64,000 bases of DNA from positions 109,501 through 173,500 of the forward strand of contig NW_027128331.1 in assembly GCF_037325665.1 (NCBI RefSeq), written 5' to 3'. Below are positions 22,101 to 32,051 of this stretch, in pieces. How positions within the stretch are numbered: the stretch's first letter is position 1; every line of letters begins with the position of its first letter. The notes beneath the pieces are model-generated. The model made no database searches. It was given only the letters and a program-made list of their open reading frames with translations, and was not told the origin of the DNA. The translations under genes were made by a program, and so were the position numbers. Source of the stretch: Littorina saxatilis (lineage: Eukaryota > Mollusca > Gastropoda > Littorinimorpha > Littorinidae).

Positions 22101-22357
22101 CTGCGCGCCGAGGAAACAAGATAATCACGCGAAACAGCAGTTTCTTCAAACATCCAACTCCTTCAGAAACAAGTGACGCCAAAGCTGAAGCTGTTACTCT
22201 TCCTCACACAGATGAACCAAACTCGCAACATGCACACAACAAGCAAAACCAAAACGCACAAAACACACATACTAACGTCGCACCAACTCCACGTCGTTTG
22301 CACAGGGAAAACATTTACCTACCAAGCTGCAAGATTTTGTTCCGACTTGAACGTTGA
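19126..22357 (+). pseudogene. Gypsy pol region: protease, RT, RNase H, integrase (fossil)
   Basis: Domains in order: protease FLADSGATVNLLS; RT with KVRVCVDMRSANKAI, FSKLDLNQGYNQLELAEES, FGVNSASEIFQ and the catalytic box NISDDILCYG; RNase H with EIYTDGSPVGISAVL, SQTEREALAITWACEYF and YTDHKPL; integrase zinc part HTGHQGIVKTVAMLREK...CLTCQ; integrase core LSADFADAPNGNILLVITD and DVLKTDNGPPFNSHEF. The C-terminal integrase part includes FLLDYRTTPHCTTGVAPA and LFGRNIKNRLPQLP. No chromodomain was recognised. Catalytic residues are visible in each domain, though the region as a whole is not intact. Confidence 0.88.
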
Positions 22358-22809
22358 ACTGACTGATGTTTTCTAAAATCATTTTATTTCTGGTGCCTGT
22401 GCAGACATTTTATTTTCAAGATTTTCCATGTCAAGTGCCTATTGTGTCGTTTTATTTCACATTGCTGTTAAGCATTATTTCTCAGTATTTTTGGGTAACA
22501 CGTAAATTCAGTTTTGTTTTGTTTTTCTTTAATGAGAAGGGAAGATAAGTACACTAATTTCTACTTTGATTATTATTTGTTAGTACTTTCAGAATTCATA
22601 AGGCTGAAGCATTACTTCATAAGATTTGGAGTGAGAACACTTTTCTTGTTGAATGTAAAGTTAAACATTTCTAGTCAGCATTACATTTCTACTTCTAGGC
22701 ATCATTCTTTAATCTTCAGGAGAAGATATCATTTCTTATCATTTTGCTTGTCCAGTTATCCATTTTGTAATTTTGGATTTTACTTCTTAAAATTCAAGAA
22801 GGGGAGAGA
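22358..22809. other. Gypsy 3' untranslated region
   Basis: AT-rich, non-coding, between the end of pol and the right LTR; ends in a polypurine tract. Nothing else is seen. Confidence 0.6.
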
Positions 22810-23015
22810 TGTAGTGTTTGAGAATCTGTTACCATCTAAGGGAAGCAACTGCTACAGATGTGTTAAATAACTAACGAGAGTTAGGGCGCTTGTTACATAC
22901 ACGGATCATCATCATGGCTGACAATGAACACAGCTTGCCCCCTCAAACCATCGTTTGTCGGCTTTATCGTGTACATGCATGGTGAATGTGTATCCACCTT
23001 CATCACAGACATCAT
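22810..23015 (+). repeat. Right LTR of the Gypsy element
   Basis: Partner of 17942-18147. The purine run AAGAAGGGGAGAGA just before it is a likely polypurine tract for plus-strand priming. AGCAAT follows. Confidence 0.9.
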
Positions 23016-23492
23016 AGCAATAGGATCCGATATTTAGACTCGAACAAGTATAATGCGACTCGTCTTCGACTCGTCGGCATTATACTTGTCTCGTCTAAAT
23101 ATCGGACCCTATTGCTGCGCTGAAAACACAATAGCTGTTAATATTTTTGTGTGTGTATATTTCCCGAAAATTGTAAAGCGCTCTGAGCAGGGTTTAACTC
23201 GAAAATTTTTAAGTAAATTTTCATTTCATTAATATACTTACCCGAATCACATAAAAGCATTGACGCAGTCTTACATGCTTAAGGTCTGAAAAGGCTACCC
23301 GTCTTAAACAATTTTAAAGGGGAGCAACCCAACACAAAAAGTGTAAACACAGGTATGGCAATGACCATCTACCCGGGGAGTTACCTCCCGTCCGGGTTAC
23401 GTGACGTCACTTCCCCTGTAAACACCACGTGTAACTTCATACGACTTAATAGACTAAAAAATCATATGCGGGGTTGGCGGGAGGGAATACAC

Positions 23493-23583
23493 TATGTGAT
23501 TCGGGTAAGTATATTAATGAAATGAAAATTTACTTAAAAATTTTCGATTAAATTACATATTCTTACTCCGAATCACATAAAAG
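23493..23583. repeat. Internal complementary region of DIRS 3
   Basis: ATGTGATTCGGGTAAGTATA through CTTAAAAATTTTCG is the complement of the left end. The following TTAAATTACATATTC to ACATAAAAGC is the complement of the right end. The layout is the same as in DIRS 2 although the sequences differ. Confidence 0.8.
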
Positions 23584-23693
23584 CAGATAGCTTCAACAAG
23601 GCGGTGGGAAAGAAAAATCCAACTCACTCTAAAAACCTTGCCAAAACACTGGCCTGCTGCCAAAAGGTCAGAAAAAGGGCCCAGTGAGAAAGA

Positions 23694-24553
23694 ACAAGTC
23701 GCGTAAGGCGAAAATACAATATTTAGTCAAGTAGCTGTCGAACTCACAGAATGAAACTGAACGCAATGCAACGCAGCAAGACCGTATACTCGTGGTCCAC
23801 CGCTCACGGCATAGGCAGTGAAATTGACAAGAAGAGCGGGGTAGTGGTTACGCTATGCTGCATAGCACGCTTTTCTGTACCTCTCTTCGTTTTAACTTTC
23901 TGAGCGTGTTTTTAATCCAAACATATCATATCTATATATTTTTGGAATCAGGAACCGACAAGGAATAAGATGAAAGTGTTTTTAAATTGATTTCGAAAAA
24001 AAAAATTTGATAATAATTTTTATATATTTAATTTTCAGAGCTTGTTTTTAATCCGAATATAACATATTTATATGTTTTTGGAATCAGCAAATGATGGAGA
24101 ATAAGATAAACGTAAATTTGGATCGTTTTATAATTTTTTATTTTTTTTTACAATTTTCAGATTTTTAATGACCAAAGTCATTAATTAATTTTTAAGCCAC
24201 CAAGCTGAAATGCAATACCGAACCCCGGGCTTCGTCGAAGAGTACTTGACCAAAATTTCAACCAATTTGGTTGAAAAATGAGGGCGTGACAGTGCCGCCT
24301 CAACTTTCACGAAAAGCCGGATATGACGTCATCAAAGACATTTATCAAAAAAATGAAAAAAACGTTCCGAGATTTCATACCCAGGAACTCTCATGTCAAA
24401 TTTCATAAAGATCGGTCCTGTAGTTTAGTCTGAATCGCTCTACACACACACACACACGCACGCACACACACACATACGCACATACACCACGACCCTCGTT
24501 TCGATTCCCCCTCGATGTTAAAATATTTAGTCAAAACTTGACTAAATATAAAA
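23694..24553 (-). mobile_element. Helitron-like element, fourth subfamily (ACAAGTCGCGTAAGGCG), copy H1
   Basis: 860 bp from ACAAGTCGCGTAAGGCG to CTTGACTAAATATAAAA. The hairpin next to ACAAG is TCGC-GTAAG-GCGA. The inner inverted pair is ATATTTAGTCAAGT near the left and ACTTGACTAAATAT at the right. A (CA)n tract lies near the right end. It is uninterrupted and supplies the empty site for copy C. No ORF. Nested in DIRS 3. Confidence 0.7.
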
Positions 24554-24952
24554 ACTAACTCACTCTAACCCTTGCCAGGAACTGGCCCGCTGCCAAAAAG
24601 CAGAAAAGGACCTGAGAACCATCCTGATTGACAGTCGTGATGTCTCTCAGGCAAAAGTTGCGAAAGACAACATCAGAGAGCCAGAAATGTGTGCCCAGCA
24701 CTTCTTCCAATCTCCTGGACCAAGCGACCCAGAAAGAGAACCCAGCCTTGGATTAAGCCGAGCCAAGTAGAGAGGGAAAGACAAGCTGCCCCCCCCCCCC
24801 CCTTTCGGATGGAAGGAAATGCACATGCACCGAAAAACGATCTATGCGTAAGGTAGTCCGATCAGTGAGGTGAGGGACAAACCTCGCGGCGACCATAAGA
24901 CGATCACGCCAAAGTAATCAAACTTAGGAATGGCGTGAAGACCAAGTCAGTG

Positions 24953-25320
24953 AACCTCTTACTTCCGGCCGAAACTGGAAGCAGCTGTCGCGGACGACTG
25001 CTGACGTAAGTCGAAGCTCGAACCGGACGTGACAGTAGCCTGTGCACTAGCCGGTAAACCTCTTACTTCCGGTCGGAGCTGGAAGCAGCTGTCGCGGACG
25101 ACTGCTGACGTAAGTCGAAGCTCGAACCGGACGTGACAGTAGCCTGTGCACTAGCCAGTGAACCTATTACTTCCGGCCGAAACTGGAAGCAGCTGTCGCG
25201 GACGACTGCTGACGTAAGTCGAAGCTCGAACCGGACGTGACAGTAGCCTGTGCACTAGCCAGTGAACGTCTTACTTCCGGCCGAAACTGGAAGCAGCTGT
25301 CGCGGACGACTGCTGCTGAA
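24953..25320. repeat. 104-bp tandem repeat, about 3.6 units
   Basis: Units begin at about 24953, 25057, 25161 and 25265 (spacing exactly 104) with AACCTCTTACTTCCGG or variants. Each carries CAGCTGTCGCGGACGACTGC and GAACCGGACGTGACAGTAGC. It lies in the gag-like region of DIRS 3. 104 is not a multiple of three, so expansion shifts the frame between units. Confidence 0.9.
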
Positions 25321-26042
25321 GTGACCGGTGACTCTAAACAAACTGACTAAAAGCCAGAGTGTTACAGAACAGTCTGCTTGAAGGTAAATGAAGGAAATTC
25401 AAAAAACCCAAGTAAACTTCGTAGCCAAAAACCTGAGAGAGGAGATAAGCCACAAAGAATGACTCCTCCAACATGCATTGCCAAAGACAATGTCCCCTCA
25501 GGAAAATCTGAATGTTACTTCCGAGGCCAACTCAAGCGCATCTTAAGTTTGGACGAAACACCAGAACGCGTCTGATCACTAGAGAAAGACGGAGTCAGAC
25601 TCTGCGAAAGACGCCAGGACCAAGTCCAGCAGCTTGTGGCAAACTGAGAAGAACGGGGAAGCCTGAAAACAGCAGCCCCACTCAAACGGAAATCGTCCTA
25701 TCTCATCTCCTGCCTAAGATGAAATAAAGGAAAGAAAGTCGAAGTCCGAAGCCACAAGAACAGGGAAAACAACAACCATCCTGCCCACAGGTGGAATGGC
25801 TGTTGCACCAGCCGAGGCTAAAAAACCTGGATGCCCTAAGGTCAGCCGTTGTTCCAAAACTCAGACGTACCTATGAAGCGTCTGTGAAAGAAACAACCTC
25901 TCCGGTAAAACCGGAAGTGCCACTGCAGCAGCCTGTGACTGAACTGCTGTTACACTAACTGAGGACCGAAGCGGTATAACCGAAGGATAGCGCTAGCACC
26001 GACCAGAAGAGACCTCAGCGGGTGCTCGAGCTGATGGGCCTA

Positions 26043-26640
26043 GATAATAATAATAATGCAAACTTTTATAGCGCTATTCTAGAAAAATGTCTACTCTTAG
26101 CGCTTTACAATACATACATCGACCAAGCATACTATACACGCACAGGCAAAGAAACCGACCAAACATAACCAACAAACTATACATGCACAGGCAAAGAAAA
26201 CGACCAAACATACAATACACGCACAGGCAAAGATAACGACCAAACATAAACAAACATACTATGACCAAACATAACCAACATACTATACGCGCGCAGGCAA
26301 AGAGAACAATCAGCACATGTAATAATTACTGACAACTAATGATGCAGGCATACAATGACAATCCAATACACAGCCTAGGCACAAGAACCACAATAGGCTA
26401 CTGTATAAAAACGTGTCAACAATACTATTTACACACACACAAACAGTGCTGACACAAAGCGCAGAAAATATATATACACGTTATTTTAGGCACTAGGTAG
26501 GGGGTGAGGTGGGGTGGGTGGGGAGATGCTGGAGGGGAAATCACTTGCGCTGAAAGAGGTGTGTTTTGAGATTTGTCTTGAATGTAGTGAGAGAATCTGT
26601 GTGTCTGAGAGGCAGAGGTAGATCACTGTGAAAGGATCGG
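26043..26640. repeat. Interspersed repeat with ATAATAATAAT edge
   Basis: Starts at ATAATAATAATAATGC then TTTTATAGCGCTATTCTAG and CTTAGCGCTTTACAATA, a motif I recall as the tail of a widespread marine-invertebrate repeat. It includes an irregular minisatellite of ACGCACAGGCAAAGA units (26130-26310). Inserted in DIRS 3. No ORF of note. Confidence 0.5.
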
Positions 26641-28639
26641 CTGACGCATAAACAAATATGCACTCATTAGATCAATGGGAGTCCCCCGACCTCACCACTC
26701 CCACAAACTATTGGCTGTGTACAGAGACCATCCAATGAAAACTTGCAAGGAGGAGACCCGCCCCGCCATCACCAAAGTGGAGGGCGGAGGGGGGTGTGTG
26801 ATCGGGGGCACTTCCTTGGGGAGAGAGGCTTGCTGCTAGGGCTGCCCTTCTCCCTGCCCAAAGGTGATCTATTTCTCGAGAATCAGACAGAGACTGCCTA
26901 TTGGCCGCTGGCTGAAAACGTCCCGAGGCCTGAGCATGCTTCCCATGAGGAGGCTAGCTCTGCTTTAACCCTTGTAGAGAGAAGTCAGAGATCCGCTGAT
27001 CTCTATCCCACGGGATCTACTTTTCTTTTCTGGTAAAAACACCAAAGTTCAAAAAGCAGATCCCTCTACTCCGAGCAAAGCCCAATTGTCCCTCCTAGCC
27101 TGCTCAGAGACCTGAGCATGCGAGAGAAACAAGTCCTTCCTACACCCGACTATAAAGAGAGGTGAAGGGAGGACAGCCTCTTTGTTCTTCGTTCGCCCTA
27201 GCCAGGCTGAACGAGTGGAGATGCCATCAGAGCCCTGATAAACACTAAGCGTGAAAGGTTCAGTGACTCCAGGAAAGAGCGCGAGAGCGCTCTGACGCTC
27301 ATCTCCGAAAAAGAGGCAAATTCCAAAAACTGACGTCCAAATTCCTCTAAGTTCCTGCGTTCCCATTAAGGTGTACGCGGAAGAGCAAAGACGCCAGCAA
27401 AATCTGACCCAGCTTCAGCCAAGAGAACTTCCTATGACAGGAAGAAACAAAAGACGAAGCCTGTGTAGCCGAAGACAGCCGAGGCTGCGCATGTTCCGGA
27501 ACTGACCCGTGAAGACCGAGTAGCAGAACCGGAACCCGTGGATACCACTTCCGGTAGGAGATGGCCAGCCAAAACCTGCGGAAGATGGTACCCACATTGA
27601 AGGTGACTATCAAACCGGAAGTAGGAAAAACTCCTCCTTCGCGGAACGGAAGTCCGACATCGCTGAATGCAACCAAAGAGGAAGCCAATGTCCCTCCATA
27701 AAAAATCTGGAAGTAATCTCCATCGAGGCCTCGAGAGAAGCCGAGAGATTCGACAGAACGTGTCTGGTCTCTGGCTAAAGACTGTATAACAGAATAGCCC
27801 AGAGAACTGACACTGACCGAAGTCACAGTTGCCAGTGGAAAGCTACTGAACAGGATAACCGGAAAACCGGAAACCCGTTCAACCGGAAACCGTCCTGTCT
27901 CACCCCTCCCATAAGAGGGTAAGACAAAGAGGAGGTAACATCCGAAGCCACCAGAACTGAATAGACAGTAGACGCAACACCCAACCAGTGAAGTGACTAC
28001 CGTCCCGGCCGAGGCTGAAAGCCTGCATGCCCATAGGCCAGCCGATGTTCCTCACTTCGCTAACAGTGTTAGGAAGAAGAACAATACATCCGGACAAAGC
28101 CGGAAACGCAACAGACAAAACCGCACAATGCGGAAGCAAATGTTGCGTGGACTGAGGACAGAAGACCGAACGCCCGTAGGCTAGTCCGCGGTCAACTCCA
28201 GTAGAGACACACAGTGTAATCGCAAAGGAGGACCTATGCTCCCAGTAAACCGGAAGGACGACTGTCCGGATGTCCGTAGGACGTATCCTGTTCCTCACTC
28301 ACTGACCTCCATATAGGAGCAGCAGGAGGAGGAACGGCAAATCCGGGCGGAGCCGGAAAAGCAACGGACGAAGCCGCATAAACGGAAACGCCTGTTGCGA
28401 TGACTAAGGCCGAGGCCAGAACGCCCGAAGGCCAGTCAACGGTCAACCCCAGCCATGACCTCTGTGAGTGCACGGGATGGAGGACCTTCGTTTTCGGGAA
28501 AACCCGGAAGCGCGACTCCCGAAAACGGAAGCCGCCCTTGCCTATTCACAGCCGTGCACGCAATGCAAACAGGCTTAGAAAGAGCAGAAGATTAGGCAAC
28601 GGACGAAGCCGCATACAGCGGCAGCGTCTGCTGCGAGGA

Positions 28640-29190
28640 CTGGGGCCGGAAGCCCGGTGGCCCGAAGGCCAGTCCACAGTCGACACCAGCAGGGACCTTC
28701 GTGGGTGTGCCAGATTGACCTTCGCTTCCGGGAAAACCCGGAAACGCGACTCCCGCAAGCGGAAGCCGCCCTTGCTCAGTCACGGCCGTACACGCTGTGC
28801 GATCAGGCCTAGAAAGAGCAGCATATCCTGACTAGCAGGAAGTTTTGCAGTCGACACCAGCAGGGACCTTCGTGGGTGTGCCAGATTGACCTTCGCCTCC
28901 GGGTAAACCCGGAAACGCGACTCCCGCAAGCGGAAGCCGCCATTGCTCAGTCACGGCCGTACACGCTGTGCGATCAGGCCTAGAAAGAGCAGCATATCCT
29001 GACTAGCAGGAAGTTTTGCAGTCGACACCAGCAGGGACCTTCGTGGGTGTGCCAGATTGACCTTCGCCTCCGGGTAAACCCGGAAACGCGACTCCCGCAA
29101 GCGGAAGCCGCCATTGCTCAGTCATAGCCCTACTCGCTATACGATCGGGCTTAGAAAGAGCAGCATATCCTGACGGGCAGGAAGTTTGCA
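28640..29190. repeat. About 171-bp tandem repeat, three units, in DIRS 3
   Basis: The block CAGCAGGGACCTTCGTGGGT starts near 28689, 28858 and 29029; each is followed by CCCGGAAACGCGACTCCCGC and GATCAGGCCTAGAAAGAGCA or a near form. The last two units are nearly identical, so this expansion is recent relative to the rest of the relic. Confidence 0.85.
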
Positions 29191-29781
29191 GGTAGTGAGC
29201 CTGCGACCAAGAACTGTTGCTTAAAAGAGAGCATCCGGTGGCTTCACGAGAGCCAGTGGAGCAGTTCGACTTACCGTCCATGCCCCCCAAGGAGGCAGCA
29301 GACGCAGCTGAAGGCCCGCGACCGGAAGCCGTGGCCGACAGGAAGCCAAGAGCGGCCGTCACCCGCCGCCGGCGGAAGTACAACGCTGGAGACGGCGTGT
29401 GAAGCTGCAATCTTCCCTCCCAAACTGCGAAACTCTGGAAAAAGAGAGCTAAGCAGTATAGACACCAGAGCGCCGCGCTCCGATGCCCAAGAGAGGGAAA
29501 GCAAGAAGCAAGACACGTCACAGACGTGCTAAACTGCCCCCCAAATTCATTTGGGGCAGAATAAGTAACGGACAAAGCGGTTATACATGCTTAGTACGAA
29601 ACAACAACAAATACCAATGGTCTGATAGACCAATGACACAAACCTAGCCATGTTATATCACAGTCAGACGCGCTGACACAAAAAACAGGCGGCGAAACAA
29701 AGAGTTACTGGAAATTAACAAGTCCAAAACGGACGAAAAATTCAGCAACTACAACGAACTTCCTGTCAAACTAATGACTAA

Positions 29782-31387
29782 ACAAGTCGCGTAAGGCGAA
29801 AATACAATATTTAGTCAAGTAGCTGTCGAACTCACAGAATGAAACTGAACGCAATGCCATTTTTCAGCAAGACCGTATACTCGTAGCATCGTCAGTCCAC
29901 CGCTCATGGCAAAGGCAGTGAAATTGACAAGAAGAGCGGGGTAGTAGTTGCGCTAAGAAGGATAGCACGCTTTTCTGTACCTCACTTTGTTTTAACTTTC
30001 TGAGCGTGTTTTTAATCCAAACATATCATATCTATATGTTTTTGGAATCAGGAACCGACAAGGAATAAGATGAAAGTGTTTTTAAATTGATTTTGACAAT
30101 TTAATTTTGATAATAATTTTTATATATTTAATTTTCAGAGCTTGTTTTTAATCCGAATATAACATATTTATATGTTTTTGGAATCAGCAAATGATGGAGA
30201 ATAAGATAAACGTAAATTTGGATCGTTTTATAAATTTTTATTTTTTTTTACAATTTTCAGATTTTTAATGACCAAAGTCATTAATTAATTTTTAAGCCAC
30301 CAAGCTGAAATGCAATACCGAAGTCCGGGCTTCGTCGAAGATTACTTGACCAAAATTTCAACCAATTTGGTTGAAAAATGAGGGCGTGACAGTGCCGCCT
30401 CAACTTTCACGAAAAGCCGGATATGACATCATCAAAGACATTTATAAAAACAAGAAGGGCAAAGCCCATACGACTCACATGCTTTACACATTTTTCCTAC
30501 CAAAATACATGTGACCTTGACCCAAGGTCAAGGTCATCCAAGGTCATGCAACACAAAGCTGTTAATTCAAGACATAGGAAATAAAATGGTGCTTATTGGC
30601 TCTTTCTACCATGAGATATGGTCACTTTTAGTGGTTCACTACCTTATTTTGGTCACATTTCATAAGGGTCAAAGTGACCTTGACCTTGATCATATGTGAC
30701 CAAATGTGTCTCATGATGAAAGCATAACATGTGCCCCACATAATCTTTAAGTTTGAAACAGTTATCTTCCATAGTTCAGGGTCAAGGCCACTTCAAAATA
30801 TGTATACAATCCAACTTTGAAGAGCTCCTGTGACCTTGACCTTGAAGCAAGGTAAACCAAACTGGTATCAAAAGATGGGGCTTACTTTGCCCTATATATC
30901 ATATATAGGTGAGGTATTGAATCTCAAAAACTTCAGAGAAAATGGGAAAAATGTGAAAAATTGCTGTTTTTTAGGCAACATTTATGGCCCCTGCGACCTT
31001 GACCTTGAAGCAAGGTAAAGATGCTATGTATGTTTTTTGGGGCCTTGTCATCATACACCATCTTGCCAAATTTGGTACTGATAGACTGAATAGTGTCCAA
31101 GAAATATCCAACGTTAAAGTTTTCCGGACGGACGGACGGACGACTCGGGTGAGTACATAGACTCACTTTTGCTTCGCATGTGAGTCAAAAATGAAAAAAA
31201 CGTTCGGGGATTTCATACCCAGGAACTCTCATGTCAAATTTCATAAAGATCGGTCCAGTAGTTTAGTCTGAATCGCTCTACACACACACACAGACACACA
31301 CACACACGCACACACATACACCACGACCCTCGTTTCGATTCCCCCTCGATGTTAAAATATTTAGTCAAAACTTGACTAAATATAAAA
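29782..31387 (-). mobile_element. Helitron-like element, fourth subfamily, copy H2, with nested copy C
   Basis: Same ends as H1. Without the 741-bp main-subfamily insert at 30450-31190 it is about 865 bp and over most of its length close to H1. Nested in the leader of DIRS 3 within TAATGACTA/AGGAAGCG. Confidence 0.75.
30450..31190 (-). mobile_element. Helitron-like element, main subfamily, copy C
   Basis: Full-length copy with the standard ends, half-site clusters and a short GGACGGACGGACG run. It sits in H2; the joined flanks TTTATAAAA/ATGAAAAAAACG match the empty H1 sequence at about 24342-24365 with only A's at the border. Confidence 0.85.
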
Positions 31388-32051
31388 AGGAAGCGCTTAC
31401 CAACTAACAAAGCAGAAGGCAAGTAAAGAGGTAAAATAAGGTTTACCTAACCAAAACATAGGCCGTGCCACATTCGCCGTCAGCTAAGCTGACAAGCAAA
31501 CATGGGGCCCCAAAATGCCTTACTGAAAAAATTTTTACAAGTCCGCAAAACGGACGAAAAGTCAGCAACTACAACAACATTCTTGTCAAAATAATGACCA
31601 AAATGGAAAGAGCTCACCAAACACGTAAAGGCAAGCCGTTAAGACGGGTTAGGAGGCCGGTGGGTGTCCTTACAAACACCAGCACGCAGCCACACACGGA
31701 GCCAAAAATTCGACGACCTCTCTGCTGTAGGATGAATAGTCGTATGAAGTTACACGTGGTGTTTACAGGGGAAGTGACGTCACGTAACCCGGACGGGAGG
31801 TAACTCCCCGGGTAGATGGTCATTGCCATACCTGTATTTACACTTTTTGTGTTGGGTTGCTCCCCTTTAAAATTGTTTAATACGGGTAGCCTTTTCAGAC
31901 CTTAAGCATGTAAGACTGCGTCAATGCTTTTATGTGATTCGGAGTAAGAATATGTAATTTAACCTGGATTTATGTGCTCTAGAAGTTTTATACATTATTA
32001 TTATTATTATCATTTATCTCTGCCACTGAGGACAGCCCCACAATCACTCAC

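Larger units (their letters stand above)
17942..23015 (+). mobile_element. Ty3/Gypsy LTR retrotransposon (fossil, young)
   Basis: About 5.07 kb, plus strand. Two LTRs of about 206 bp differ at only about four positions (roughly 98% identical), so the insertion is recent. A 6-bp duplication AGCAAT flanks it (5 bp if the last LTR base is counted differently). A TGGCGACGAGG primer-site-like stretch follows the left LTR. The interior has gag and a pol in the order protease, RT, RNase H, integrase, i.e. Ty3/Gypsy order, and looks of the mag-like type. It appears largely whole, with one nested SINE piece in the gag region and an estimated two to four other breaks. Confidence 0.9.
17901..23140. mobile_element. 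Hairpin MITE split by the Gypsy element
   Basis: The outer arm TAACAGCTAT...TGTGTTTTCAGCGTAGCAAT (17901-17941) is the reverse complement of ATTGCTGCGCTGAAAACACA plus ATAGCTGTTA (23112-23140). The remainder (23016-23113) is itself a hairpin with roughly 40-base arms around GACTCGTCTTCGACTCGTC. Without the Gypsy insert the element is about 165 bp and almost entirely palindromic. Confidence 0.75.
23200..31962 (-). mobile_element. DIRS-like retroelement relic 3, expanded by insertions (fossil)
   Basis: The inverted ends match: left 23200-23450 and right 31720-31962 share GAGTTACCTCCCGTCCGGGT/ACCCGGACGGGAGGTAACTC, ACGTGACGTCACTTCCCC, and the GATTCGG/CCGAATC border. An internal complementary region lies at 23493-23583. 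A recombinase-tail-like stretch is near 24560-24830, and a CCGGAA-rich gag-like region spans about 25000-29500, much expanded by tandem repeats. It encloses two copies of the fourth Helitron-like subfamily and one of the main subfamily. No RT was recognised. Strongly broken, old body. Confidence 0.75.

Noticed and set aside
5150-29500. Very many CCGGAAGT words, the ETS/GABP binding core
   Set aside because: They come from the low-complexity ORF1 (gag-like) region of DIRS elements, read on the other strand as Ser/Gly/Pro-rich codons; no promoter context.
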